DNA of 64,000 nucleotides from Rotaria sordida. Lineage: Eukaryota > Rotifera > Eurotatoria > Philodinida > Philodinidae. Under the pieces are notes generated by a model. It searched no databases, was not told the DNA's origin, and saw only the letters and a program-made list of their open reading frames with translations. Where the stretch lies: assembly GCA_905250125.1 (NCBI GenBank), contig CAJNOL010000454.1, positions 1,619-65,618 on the forward strand. The letters run 5' to 3'. This document shows, piece by piece, positions 11,516 through 24,078 of the stretch. Numbering within the stretch: the first letter of the stretch is position 1; each line of letters opens with the position of its first letter. A program made the translations under genes and the position numbers.

Positions 11516-12765
11516 TTAATCAAGACGTATTGTTCCACATGCTATACGAGGCCCAGCATTTCTAAGAATTCAATAAAGATATCAATAAAGAAAAATGACA
11601 ATTCGGTATATAAATACTTACCCAGTCATGTCACTTTCACTATGGTCAGTGTGACCTCCATCGTCTGTCAAATTGTGGACCATAAGAGGTAAATCAATAA
11701 CATTTCTTGTCTTATTGAATCCAAGCGAAATAACCCAATCACATATTACAACATGGCCTATACCATCAGCATCTACTTCAATATTGGCTAGATCTCCCAC
11801 ATGTCGTTTCAAAACTGAATCTTCCTGCATCCCATGAGATACATCTACCATAACAGATAAAGTGTGAAGATCATCACACTATTATAGAGACCTAAACTTA
11901 CTGTAGGGATTGAAATGAGCACCACCAGATGTACAATTATGATTGTCTCCGATGGGTAAAGAATGGATATGAAAACCCTAATAGAAATGTATTTCATTGA
12001 GAGTTTTTATCACGATTGTTGAAGAACAAATTTCGGTATTGTATAGTTTCGATGAACCGATTCAAGAATGTGTATTTTCATCTCAAACATTTTGTTGTAC
12101 GGACGTTTAAAAAAGTTTTTTTTTTATAAACAGTAAACTTCTGATGCTTCTATTTCTTTGGGTTTAGAGTGCGGGCTTGTGGTTAAAGAGCAATCAATCC
12201 GATATACGACTGCTAGAAATAGCATTTCAATACACTCTAAAACGGACTATTGCTGATTAAACCGAAATGAGTCCGAAAACTAGGTGGAAAAATCTTCTTA
12301 TGTTAAAAGTTTACAATACTTGCCGTTTTCAGAATTTTTATATATATTTGGTTTCAAAGTTATCAGTACAGCGTAATAATACAATCACTATATGTCTAGC
12401 AGTTTGCTATTGAACAAGAGAATTTCCAATGTGGATATTTTCGGAAAGGGAAGGATGATTTTATAATAATCTATCATTGTTTTTATGGAAAGATAAAGAA
12501 TCATTATAAAATGCTACACTTTAGCGAAATATATTGAATTGACGCTTTTTTCTTCAAAACATAGACTTACTAACGTTGCTAGAGGTCTTAGACGACTAAC
12601 AGAACCAGTGATGACAACGCCCCAAGCTTCTTGCCCTTCATAAAAGTTAATCGTTCCAATAAAATCATTCGTTCCTGCGAGATACATATCTGCATGAGCA
12701 TGCGCTCCATCAACACCGCATACACGAGCGGCAACCAGTACCAGAAAAGGAAGAACAAGTTTCAT
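11516..12765 (-). CDS. Secreted Cu/Zn superoxide dismutase
   Basis: Four exons (12765-12571, 11977-11902, 11844-11622, 11561-11516) join in frame to 179 residues. The N-terminus is a clear signal peptide (MKLVLPFLVLVAARVCG), so the enzyme is probably extracellular. It would convert superoxide to oxygen and hydrogen peroxide. Metal ligands are visible: GFHIH (copper), GAHFNP (bridging His), HGMQED and KRHVGDL (zinc His and Asp), and VHN (last copper His). The disulphide pair is present as HNCTSGG and RIACG, and the active-site Arg as NAGPR. Unusual points: VHN replaces the common VHE, and the linker before GFHIH (RLRPLATL) is atypical. Introns are 593, 57 and 60 bp. A signal peptide and a complete ligand set make this a confident call; an intact functional gene is inferred. 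Confidence 0.92.
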
Positions 12766-13171
12766 TTTTAGTTATTCACAGGCACACGAAAATGTTGCAG
12801 AATCGTATATGAAACAGAAATATAGAACGAGAACGATGATTGTGTAAAAAAAATCTTATCTCATATCTCATACAGAACATTAAAAACCATGAATTCTCTC
12901 TTACTGCATTGTCATTGCAGTTGACATTAAGATTACATCGGCGAAAATTTCTCGTGACAAAACCTTTTTAAAGTCATACAGCACTTTAAGAACACTAGTG
13001 ACAAAACCAATGACAATATCTCACATCGCTCATACTGAATAGAGAGATTTACTGAATTCTTTTCTTCCTTACTATATGGAAAAAATACTCCTTTCCCGCT
13101 TCAGAAATATGCTTGTGAGATGACGTTATATGTTTTAAAAGTTTATTTAATACCATCAGTGAATGAAAAAA
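12766..13171. other. Upstream region of the superoxide dismutase gene
   Basis: About 400 bases of AT-rich sequence with no gene seen. It should contain the promoter, but no specific site could be identified by eye. Confidence 0.4.
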
Positions 13172-13225
13172 GAGTGTGGGTGTGGGTGTGTGAGTAAGAA
13201 GTAAAAACGACCACACCCACACCCT
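13172..13225. repeat. Telomere-like hairpin (H7)
   Basis: AGTGTGGGTGTGGGTGTG, loop TGAGTAAGAAGTAAAAACGA, then CCACACCCACACCCT. The stem is about 15 bp. Confidence 0.9.
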
Positions 13226-13369
13226 AGACTAAGGAGTACGCCATGGAAAGTTTGATGGCGCTAGTTATTACCGAACCCAAAGGCACAAAGAACAGACAGA
13301 CAAACACTGTTACTTATATAAACAGAAGAAGATACTCGCTTCCATACCCTATACTCACATTCAGCGCCT

Positions 13370-13830
13370 GGATCGCTAATTTGAACTCACTGCCTCTGGA
13401 AGCCTCTACTTGACGTTTCTCCTGAAAACGCAAGTTTGATTATCTGGTTCCTTCGCAGCTGAATTTCTATTGGTTTTCGGTCAGCCAATCAAATTTCAAG
13501 GCGAATGGATCTCAGATTCGAACTTATCATGTCTAAAAATCCCTGCTTCATCATTTTCCCGAAAGTATAAGTGTTTTTGTCTAATTTTTTAGGAACTGTG
13601 TTCCTATTGGTTTCCAAACAACCAATCAGATTCCGAAGCAAATGGACCTCAGATTCGAACTCACCGCCTCTAAAAACCCCCTGCCCCATCATTTTCTTGA
13701 AAGTATAAATGTTTTTGTCTATTTTCTTGAGAGCTGAGTTCCTATTGGTTTTCGGACAACTAATCAGATTTCGAGACAAATGGACCCCAGATTCGAACTC
13801 ACCGCCCTCGAAAACTTCTAGTTTCATGTT
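13370..13830. repeat. 137-bp tandem repeat, about 3.3 copies
   Basis: CTATTGGTTTTCGG at 13468, CTATTGGTTTCC at 13604 and CTATTGGTTTTCGG at 13742 give periods of 136 and 138. Each unit also has a CCAATCA core, CAGATTCGAACTCACCGCC and a TTTTCTTGAAAGTATAA segment. A 112-codon minus-strand open frame here only reads the repeat. Confidence 0.85.
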
Positions 13831-15332
13831 TTCTGTGTGTGTTCATGAAGTGGTACTCAGTAGTAGTTCTATAGTACCGAATGTTGCAATCTGATTGATT
13901 AGCAACATAGGCAGGCTTTTTCCAGGCGAAGGATTAACTGTTTTTGAAAAAAAAAAGGAGACGTCGACCTTCTCCTGAATGAAAGGTGGATTCCTAGAAA
14001 GTTTGGTTGCATTTGCTCATACGGTGTTGAAATGCATAGCGAACAGACAGACAAACAGACAAATATTCTTCTTTATATATATAGATAGACAGAAAATATG
14101 AAACTCTTCACAAAATATTACGTTTTAGTAGAGCATATAATTTTTTGAAGTATTGTCTATTTCCCAGTGTCGGCTGTTTCTTTCTTTCTTCTCTCAAATA
14201 CCATCGACATTGAGTAATTACGTAAAACTGCTAACATGTACGTACAGATAAAAGCCTTCTTTTCTATGGTATTTTTCTGCTGCGTTCGACGCTTTGTCGA
14301 ATAGTTATTACACAATATCAATTCGGTTTCACCTTAACATATTATTCTATTCTAACAATGCACGAAGGTCCGAAAGTGATGGTTTACCATTACATACGAA
14401 GTTGACAAAGCTCTAACCTTTGAAACCTAATATCACCATTACTCCTCATGACCTTCTTTTTTTTTCACTCGTTCTATCACTATCATCTCACTGATAAAAT
14501 GAATGTGCTTAGTTTTCAGTGGCTATTCTTGAATAGGTTGTGTAAAATATTTTTCTGATCAATTCAACAACCTCAGTTTAACAATTATTTTTCCAGTTTC
14601 TGAATTTTGAATGTAAATGATTAGAATTAAATATTGAAATTTTTCGATCATTTTTTGTACTCTACTCAATCGTATCTAAAACTATTTCTCGAATGTTTTT
14701 TATATAAGGAAAATTATAGAATGGGTATGGATATCTTCCGTTGTATGCCTATACCCATCTATTTGTGTCGAATGACAATAATAGAAATCATGGAGCAATT
14801 TTTACATTGTCCATTTGAAAGAATATACGATTCAAGTGATATTACAAAGAGAATTCTGTTCGTGATTGGTTTTTGTATTTTATTATTCTCAAATAAAGCA
14901 TGTCGAGTGTTAAATACCACATTGAGTATGAAAGTTAAAATCAGTTTTCTATTCTAATGATAGAATAGGTCAAGTAAAAACTTTTAGTTTGATATACAGA
15001 ATGTTCTGTATGGTGCTTCTCATAATATTTTTTTTTATTTATATCATCAAACAACGACTGACTTTTTGTGTACTATCAAGACGAATGGTAAATAAAAATT
15101 AAAAGTATCTTTATCTCATATGTAACTATTGTTTTTTTTTCTTCTGTTCTGTTCTTCTTTCCTTGGACATTCCATACACAAGTAAGCATTTTTCCACTTA
15201 AATTGCACTACTAAAAAATTGTTTTTTGTTTTTACCAAAAATAAATGATTAATCTATAAATTTATAGAATTTTGCAATGAGGAAAAATTATAAGTCGGTT
15301 TATCTTCCTTTAATTAATATCAAAGCAGAATT
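13831..15332. other. Intergenic stretch, no gene recognised
   Basis: It holds a GAACAGACAGACAAACAGAC run with TTCTTCTTTATATATATAGA (14039-14090), echoed at 13291-13325, which resembles the 3' tails of some non-LTR retrotransposons; no reverse transcriptase is present. A degenerate hairpin ATGGGTAT...ATACCCAT lies at 14721-14759. A 107-codon open frame at 14634-14957 has no recognisable features. Confidence 0.4.
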
Positions 15333-15389
15333 TGTGGATGTGAATGTGGGTGTCGGTGTATTTCTTTCCTTTATTTACACTCACACCCT
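15333..15389. repeat. Telomere-like hairpin (H8), degenerate
   Basis: TGTGGATGTGAATGTGGGTG, loop rich in TTTCTTTCC, then ACACTCACACCC. The arms pair with several mismatches. Confidence 0.7.
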
Positions 15390-15550
15390 CGAATATTGTT
15401 CGTCAATATCAATGCAGTCGAGTAAATCAGTTTTCAAAACAGTTTTTTTTTGTTTCTTTTTTGTTTGTAACGCTTACGATAAGTATATATTAATATAGGG
15501 TCTAATAACATATCAACAAAAAGGCATATCAGCTATCATTCTTTCTTCGC

Positions 15551-15660
15551 GGTGTTGGTGTGTGTGTGTGTGAGCATGATGCTGTGGATGTAGCTGTGAG
15601 TTCTGGGTGCGGGCCTTTGCTTGAATAACACTCAGACTCACACCCCACACCCACCCCACA
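15551..15660. repeat. Telomere-like hairpin (H9), degenerate
   Basis: GGTGTTGGTGTGTGTGTGTG and later GGGTGCGGG, then CTCACACCCCACACCCACCC. The loop is long and the repeat units mixed. Confidence 0.75.
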
Positions 15661-16033
15661 AAAAAACTAAAATACAACCCACCCTCAAGCGTGAAGAGTT
15701 GTAAAATTCACATGGCATCGCTTGTTCTAATAATATAGTTTTTATTGAAAGAAAAAGCAACATGCTATCCAGGAAAATTTGCTTACGACAAAAAATCTTT
15801 ATTTTGCTATCTTCGGAACTTATGTTTCGTAATTTCGTCTGTTTATCACGTAATATGCTGTATACACGGAAAAGTAAAGTATACCAGAACATGCATTATA
15901 GAATGGCCTATATTACGCACAGTAATGTTTACTATAATTGCTTTCGGAAAAACGAATTCTGCGGAATTGAAACTTGAGAGCCTTATGCCCCATCGCTCCT
16001 AGATTAGCATGCTGAAGAAATGAGCATCATCGT

Positions 16034-16218
16034 GGGGTGTTGGTGGGTTTGGGTGTGGATGTGGGTGGGTGTGGGTGTGGGTGGGTGGGTGTGGGTGTGG
16101 GTGGGTGGGTGTGGGTGTGGGTGTGGATGTGGTTGTGGGTGTGGATGTGGGTGTGGGCGTTCATTGTCTCTTCACGAATAGTCACACCCACACCCACATC
16201 CACACCCACCCACACCCC
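16034..16218. repeat. Largest telomere-like hairpin (H10), at the 5' break of the NO VEIN-like gene
   Basis: About 125 bases of TGTGGG/GGGTGGG/TGTGGA units, a loop TTCATTGTCTCTTCACGAATAG, then about 40 bases of CACACCCACACCCACATCC units ending at 16218. The next gene's reading frame begins directly afterwards. Open frames made of Gly, Val and Trp across the repeat are artefacts of its period. Confidence 0.92.
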
Positions 16219-16219
16219 G

Positions 16220-19200
16220 AAATGTGTTATTGTTCGAGATTCATTTATTCTTAAAATATTATCATCAAATTTACTATCGACATATTATGGAAAATACTTT
16301 TTACATGAATATTTACATGATGTCGATGAAAAAATCTTATTATTATTAGGTGTTGAAAAGTTGAGTATTCATGAAATAATTAAAATAATTAAAAAACAAT
16401 TTCTCATTCAACAACAGTCACTTAATACTTCAATTGAACAGATCACTCAATGGTTATTATGTTTAAACTATAGTTTAGAACAAATGAAGTATCTAAATGA
16501 TATTGACGATGATACAATTCAATTGAAAGAACTAAAAATGATTCCGATAGAAAATCAAACTGAACTCGTATCAACTAACGAAATGATTATATTTTTTCCT
16601 GACATAACACAAACTGAGTTTAGACATGTTGATCAAAAGTTAATTAAATTATTAAATGATCTACCTACAGTAAAAGTGGAACTATTTCATTACATTGAAC
16701 AAAACTATCCTGATCGTTTACAAGACATAAAAGAATTACTGAAAAAATTTGGCATCATAGAAAAACGTTATGATGAAGTTTATCGTTTATCAATTAAACC
16801 CGTTTTTGAAAACGAAACCATGTGGAAAGCAAAAGATAGTGAAGTATTGATAATGTATTTAGTGTATGTATACGAACATATTCATCAAAAAGGATATCCA
16901 CATGAAAATGATTTTGATATCGATGATTTTAAAAATATCGTACAAATTAAATGCCGAAACAATGAATTTTATAATCCAATGAAAACAACAATTCATTTAT
17001 TGACAACCGATGATTTTAACGATGGAATCAGAAGACTATTAAAACCTACAAATTGTGTATTTATGTCGGATGAGTATTCGAATTATATAAAAAAAGACGA
17101 AAAAGACGAAAAAAATCAATGGTATATGTTTCTTGAGCGATTGGGTATTAGCGAATTCTTGAAGATCGAAACAGTTTTGCATAGTAAGTCAAAACATATT
17201 TGCCACAGATATTTGATCATTTGTTCATTCTTAACTAATTTCACGTAAACATAGATTTAGTGTTCGAATTGAATTGAAATTGTAATGGATGATTTTGATT
17301 AGCCTTGATTTTTTTTAAAATGACGTATTAACACACAAATGATTGTAATTTTTCGTGTTATGTGATTGAAATATAGAAGAAAATATCATCACAAGGTTTT
17401 CATCTAACTTGAAAATGATTGTACTATCTTATCAGAATAACAGTTTATTGATTAATTTGTTGTGATTAACAAAGTACATAAATCCGCATAGATTCTATGA
17501 AATTAATTCGATAGAATTTTGACAAACTGTGACTGTTCGAATTCGACAGTATTTCTTTCCAAGCAATAGTTTTCCTAATTGACTGCAATAGTGAAGTGTG
17601 CCAAGGGATTGGCACTTTTAGATTTGTATTTGATGTTGAGTCGCTTCTTGAAAATGCTAGAAAATGATTAGTTGACAGAGGAATAAAGTGTAAAAAAAAC
17701 ATCTATGTGATGTTCAAATACTAAACTAAATGTACCAATAAACAGTTCATGGTTTACAGATGCGTTTGATTGAAGTATTAGACTTATAAACCCTGTCTTA
17801 ACATTTCTCTTTTTTTCAATCGTCTCTCTTAATAGATCAATTACGTGAAACACCATGGGAACATTATGAAGAAGAACTTCGTGAAGACTATTCAAACACC
17901 AAAGGATATGTAATCCATGATTTTACATGTCCTGAATTTATTGAAATATTTGGTAATAGTGACAAGTCTGATTCTGAGAATTCTACTCTGTATCACGACA
18001 CATGTCATCAACTATTATCATATATAAATAGAAAATGGAATAAAATTCAACATTATTTTCGAGTGAATATATTTTCGGTAGGTAATCCATATCCGTTAAA
18101 GGAAGTTGATTCAACATTTTGCATGAATTTAAAACAATGCGGTTGGATACGAACTAATTGTATCGAATACAAGTATGACAAACAAACCAAAGAAGTAATT
18201 AGAAATGAAACAATCAGATTGAAACAACCTTCGAATGTTGTCATTCAAAATGCTGATAGCTATACGAGTGGATTTATTCATTATTTTCCTTATATTGATA
18301 ATATAAGGTTGAATTCAGACTTGATTTCGAGACTCAACATAAATAATAAAATTGAGCCTCATGATATAATTTTAAAATTATTAGAATATATAAATGATGG
18401 GTCATATACGGCACTATCAAGCATTGATATACGTCATATGAATGAAAATGATAACAAACAAAGAATAAATGTTCTCTTAGATAATCCACCTCGATTACTT
18501 CTTCGGCGAACATTTATTGAAAGCATATCAACAATGAATCGTTTATATCATTTTCTCCACCATGAATTGAGCAATGATAAACGATACATGAAATGGCCAC
18601 TTGTTTTCTTGCCAGATTCACCTATATCAAAAAACACTGATTTATGTATTGGTCAATTTTTGTTTATTAATGAAGTAGCGTGGGACGATCCAACGCATTT
18701 ATTGCCTGAACATAATTTTATTAAGTCATTATATCCAGATTTGGAAAACTTTTTCAAACATGTATTACAAATACCATCGACACCAAATGCAAAATGCTAC
18801 TTAGAATTACTGGAAAAGTATTCAAAAGAAAACATAACTGATCAGCAAACAGAAAATATATGGAAAATATTCGACAACTTAAATGATGAAGATAATGATA
18901 GCATTATTAGTAAGAATTCGATAGCGTAAACATTTCGACTCTGTTTCTTTTTTTTTCTCTTAGAATTATTTCGATATCGTTATCTTATACCAAGTATGAC
19001 AGAATTCGGATGGATAAAACTTGATGATGAGCCATATATTCCCGATGACAAAATTGTGGCACAATTATTTGAATCAGAACGATTGCCAATAATTAAATTA
19101 CCTGGTATAGTCTTCGATATTATAATATCTGTAGATATGTTTATTATTGAATTCGTTTTTTTCTTGTCTTTCATCTAGAATACGGTTTAACGACAAATGG

Positions 19201-20802
19201 ACGAAAATTTCTTGATAAACTTCAATGCAAAAATTTCTCTGAAGTATTAATATCAAATGTAAATATTACAAATGAAAAATTATCCGATGATTTAAGACAA
19301 TTTTATATAAAAACTTTACCATTTATTTCCAATTATTTATACAATCAGACAGATATGTTTGACGAATCATATGACAAACGAAAATTAAATGAAATATTTT
19401 CGCATATGAAATTTTTCAATGTTAATAGTATTCAAGTGACATATAGATACAAACAAATATCATTTGATCATGATTATGATTGCTATCTTGACAAAAAGTC
19501 TAAAAAGTTCTATTTATTAAACACACAACGTTATTCTCAAAGCATTGATACAATGATACAATTTATTATTGATGATACTGTTGCAGAATGTCATTATAAA
19601 CGTAATAAACTGGATAAATATTATAAAAAGTTATTAATAGCTTACTCAAGAAACCAATTAGAACAATATATGATCGATGATCATGATTCATCAAAACCAA
19701 TTTGGATAATAGATATCGACAATAGTGATGAAAGCGACGACAGTGAAGATGAAACTAATCTAGTAGAAAATATCAATAATCAAGATTCAGACGAGAAGAT
19801 CGTTTCTAATTCAGCACTAGCTGATAAAATACTTAATGAAGAAAAAATTTTAATTCCAAAATCGAAGTCAAAGCAGAAAAGAACCTATCAACAATATGAT
19901 ACGAATGTTTCTAATTCGAATACCGATATCAGCGATAAAGCAAGCAAGTCCATAGAGGATAGTAACACTAGCAACGATGATCAGTCGACAAATAATCGAG
20001 AAAACGAAGGTCATCGAAAAGGTATTTCCTTTAGCAGATCAATCTTGTTTTTCTTTTCATATCATGATTAAAAGATCACGGGTTTTGCTATTCTGTCTGT
20101 CTCTATTTCAAATAACTTATCGAATTAATTAGCAGTCTAAAATTTGTTTAGTACAGTAAATCAAGTAACAGTAGAAATACATGAGCTAAATCTGTTTCTT
20201 TTCATTGAGCATTTCACAATCTTTGTTTCTTTTTAGCCATGTTTCAGCATTTTTATTCTTTCTCGATTGTTTTAGATACTACTTTGACCTTCATACAGAA
20301 GAAACAAAATATAGTCAAATTTCAACACGTTGATCTTGACAATCTAAAGATATCGCATGAGAATGATTTAGACGAAAGTTCTAATGAAGCAATAGATGAA
20401 GAAAGTCTTCTAAGAATTGGACGCACAGGAGAGAAATGGGTATATGAATATTTGAAAGATTTGTATTATCTTAAAGAAAATGTATCGATCAAATGGCTAA
20501 ATGAAAATGATGAAACAGGATTACCTTACGATATTGAAATTAATTTTATTGACAACTCTCAAGATACTCAACGAATTGAGGTTAAAACAACTTCAAAACA
20601 TATTGATAATTATCAGTTTTCAATATCAATACAAGAAGTTCAAGCGATGCTACGATATCCTAATACTTACTACATATATCGAGTCAATTTGAATAATCGG
20701 TCGTTGACAATTATAGATAATATAACACAGAATTTAACCGACAAACGACAACTACAATTACAAATGAATGTTTTAACATTCGTTAATTTAAATGAAAAGT
20801 AG
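16220..20802 (+). CDS. 5'-truncated NO VEIN/sacsin-like protein with DUF3883 nuclease-like C-terminus
   Basis: Five exons (16220-17183, 17836-18909, 18964-19104, 19179-20021, 20237-20802) join in frame to about 1,195 residues. The last exon has a NOV_C/DUF3883 domain: GRTGEKWVYEYL, then GLPYDIEI and RIEVKTT, the D...E-x-K arrangement of PD-(D/E)XK nuclease-like folds. Upstream regions resemble the long middle part of NO VEIN-like proteins (LKELKMIPIENQ; NQLRETPWEHYEEELREDY), with an acidic low-complexity linker in exon 4. Family members normally begin with an HSP90-like ATPase domain; it is missing. The frame starts straight after hairpin H10 without a plausible start codon, so the 5' end appears lost or lies in unseen upstream exons. 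Two more hairpins lie 69 and 513 bases past the stop. Role unknown; plant NO VEIN acts in cell patterning. Confidence 0.75.
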
Positions 20803-20870
20803 TAACTTATTTGCAAGCAGAAATACACTATGAAATATAGAGTGATCTTTTTAATTCTTATCATCGCGTT

Positions 20871-20896
20871 GGAGTGTGGGTGTGCGTCACACACAG
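20871..20896. repeat. Short telomere-like hairpin (H11)
   Basis: GGAGTGTGGGTGTGCG followed almost directly by TCACACACAG, 69 bases downstream of the NO VEIN-like stop codon. Confidence 0.6.
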
Positions 20897-21314
20897 TGGG
20901 GAGTCAGGCGGATATATGCGAAAATATTCTTTTCCAGAATTTAACCATTTGCATAGATACATGCATATGTGATCTATCATTTCACAAAATAACGGTTCGC
21001 AAAATTTTATAGAGTACAAGAAAAGAGCCCGCCAAGGCTTGGGCCCAGGAATCAGCATCAATAAAGAAAGTCACGCCGCTCGGCAATATAACACAATATT
21101 CCACAAGCAAACAATGTTGCGAAAATTGTAATCCAATTTAAGATTGAGTAGAAAATAAGGATTCTCTATGCAGAAAACATACCTGAAAACCTACTGTTCC
21201 ATATGTTAAAAACTTTACAAAGAGATCACGTCTGCTCAAGTGCGTATTTTTACCACATATACATACATATGTATTCTAATTCCTGTAGTAGCGCCAATTC
21301 GTGAAACCTTTCCT

Positions 21315-21386
21315 AAGGGGTGGGCGTGAGTGTGGGTGTGATGTGGGGCTTCTATTAGTCTGTATACACATCCACATCCCACCCTT
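21315..21386. repeat. Telomere-like hairpin (H12)
   Basis: TAAGGGGTGGGCGTGAGTGT to ATGTGGGG, loop CTTCTATTAGTCTGTATA, then CACATCCACATCCCACCCTTA. The outer ends TAAGGG / CCCTTA pair. Confidence 0.85.
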
Positions 21387-21882
21387 ACGCCTATCACAGA
21401 CACGTTCTACTTGTCTGTGCACTCCTGCCCGAATTCAACTTTGTCACTTAACTTCCCATTTTGTAGAAATTTTCAAGCTCTATCGATTAGTATGTAAACG
21501 AAAGTGTTTTAAACACAGAATAAGGGAACACGATTCGTCAGAAGATGGATGAGCATCGATTTTTATAGATTATAGACCGTTTGTGATCTCTAGAAATATG
21601 TTCTGTATGTAATGATTTGTTAATAAAAATATCTAATTTCGAATAGGATCTTTCATTTCTTCATATTTCACCACTGTTATCGATCATAATTTAAGTTTCT
21701 TAGATGTGCACATATATATGAAGTCAGATTACAATGAAATTCTTTGACATCTGTATTCTTATGGAAATTAAAAAGTACAAATTTATGTTGCAAGTTCGAT
21801 CTCTGATTTCTTTATTAACAAATAATCATTATTATATACAAAAAAGGAAACAAACTAAAGTATGTTTTAAATAAGTAAATGT

Positions 21883-24078
21883 TCACCACCATAAATATAA
21901 ATTAGAATTAATATACTTAATAGAATAGTTTTTAAGTAAATTTTCTGATTTCATCATCACATTGATTTCTTTTATGCATACTTTTGGTGTATATGCAATA
22001 CATAAATAAAATAAATGTTGTGTTTTATTATGAGTTTTTGATAATAAAAATCGAATTATTTGTTGTATTTCTGTTCTATTCATTCCAGTTTCCAGACATT
22101 TCAATTGTGGAAATAGATTAACAATAAATTCAAGTTCATTCAATGAACATCGACCATGAAGAATTAAAGATTTTATTTTATTTATTTTGGATGCATATTC
22201 AAAAGCATAATTTCGTCGAACTACATCTAAATTATTGTGATGTAAACCAAATGTATGAAATTGTAATGTATGTAAGTTAGATGTAAAACATAACAATCGA
22301 ATAATATCTTCCAATGGTATACGATAAGGTTCAAGAACTATTTTTGTAAGTTGTTCCAAAGAAATCATACAATTAAGATTTCTTACTATCGAATCGTTCC
22401 AATCGTCAAAGAACAATGTAAATATTAATTGATTAACATTAGGAAAACATTTCAGACAATGATCTTTTATTTTACTACAAATAAATAGATGATTAACTGA
22501 ATTAAAATTTTCTTCTTGATTATGTGAATAAAGTTGTTCATCTGATGCCCAATAATACATATAGTCTTTTCTTCTAAAAGAATGCAAATATAAATAGAAA
22601 AAAAAACAAGTTAGAAGATAAATATCGAATTCTATTCTGTTTCGATAGAAAACAATTAAGAAATTTTATTTCATGTGATGACTTATTTTCATTTGAATCA
22701 TGTAAGATCTCGTATTGCATGTTCCTAAATAATGTATCACAACAGGAAATGAAAACAAGTTGTTGAGAGATGAAAAAAAAGTTTTTCTTTTTCTATCGAA
22801 AAGAAATAGAATTCAATTTTGATATCATTACATATTCATCATAGATGAATTTCTATTTACCGATATGGAATAGATGAATAAATAACACCTCTATCCATTG
22901 TTGATTTCCAATCATGTTCATGTGTAAAAAACCATTTTTTCTCAATCCAAAATGATGAACTAAATTGTTTGATAATATCATATTTATTTCCGATTGAACC
23001 TTGATATTTCATATCGAATATACGTAAATATGGCATATACGATATGATTAATTGTTGCCATAGTTTAGCATTTAAATATTTTTCATCACTATTCATTGTC
23101 AAATGTAAAATTTCAACATAATCAAAAAATTGTTTAATAATATTTTCAAATTTATTAAAATCAATCGAATTAAGTTTAAATGAAACATATTTTAAATATC
23201 GTAAATGAATATAATAAGATAGATCATCGATTTTTATATTATCATTTGAATTAACAAGAGATTGAATAGATATATGATGAAGTTCAGGAAGACAAGATAA
23301 TAAATTATTGAGACTATTAAATGGAAAATCACCATTGATAATTAAATATTGAATAGGACTAAAAACATGACGAGTCAAGTCAAACGATATTGACTTTTGA
23401 TTTTGATCATCTTTAATTGTATATTCAATTTTACAATATTTTAATTTTTTTAATTGAAAAATCGAAGAAAATAGAACACTTAATGATTGTATATGATCAG
23501 CAAGAGAAATGATTAATGAATATAATTCATGTAAATGTGCTAAATGATTAATAAGTTTAATAAAATCTTTCATTTCAATATGATCAAATATTAATGTTTC
23601 GAGATGAATAAATCGTAAAATTGTATATGCAGATGAAAAAATAAGTTCATTCATAAATGGATTCGATAAACGAATTAGACGAATTCGATGTTTATTTGGT
23701 AGAAGAATATTTTTATGATAATATTCAAATTTTGATTTTGACATTGTTGAAATATTGATTTGATTTAGAAAATTTGAATTAATAATTAAATTTTGAAATC
23801 GTTGATTTAAATTGAAAAATCCTTTATAAATATCATAAAGATCAAGATATTCAAATATTTCATAAAAAATTTCATTAGCTAAATCTTCAAAATGATACCT
23901 GAATAAAAAGAAAACGATTATTTTTTCTTATGATATTAAAACAGATATGTGTATATCTATCTCACCTATTTGAATAGATTCTTTTTGAAAATACATCTGA
24001 AAAGAAATCTACATTATGTAATTTTCGTTTTTTAATCCAATTCGAATTTTGAATTACGTCATTCTCTTGCCATTGCAT
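21883..24078 (-). CDS. F-box protein with long leucine-rich tail
   Basis: Three exons on the minus strand (24078-23966, 23898-22861, 22573-21883) join in frame to 613 residues, with introns of 67 and 287 bp using GTGAGA/CAG and GTAAAT/TAG signals. An N-terminal stretch of about 38 residues precedes the F-box at residues 40-80 (FEDLANEIFYEIFEYLDLYD, then a GFFNLNQRFQ segment), which is the typical bdelloid form. The rest is a long irregular array of leucine-rich segments (LHELYSLIISL, LEILHLTM, LKSLILHGRCSLNELEFIV, LKCLETGMN). It probably acts as the substrate receptor of an SCF ubiquitin ligase. It shares architecture, not close sequence, with the F-box gene at 9.1-10.7 kb. It is strongly AT-rich, unlike the nearby transposon. 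The exon model is well supported; the substrate is unknown. Confidence 0.85.

Noticed and set aside
13489-13827. 112-codon minus-strand frame with repeated peptide units
   Set aside because: It simply translates the 137-bp tandem repeat.
14039-14090. Non-LTR retrotransposon 3' tail (CAGACAGACAAACAGAC then TATATATATAGA)
   Set aside because: Suggestive only; no reverse transcriptase or second full copy is visible in the window, so it is mentioned but not called.
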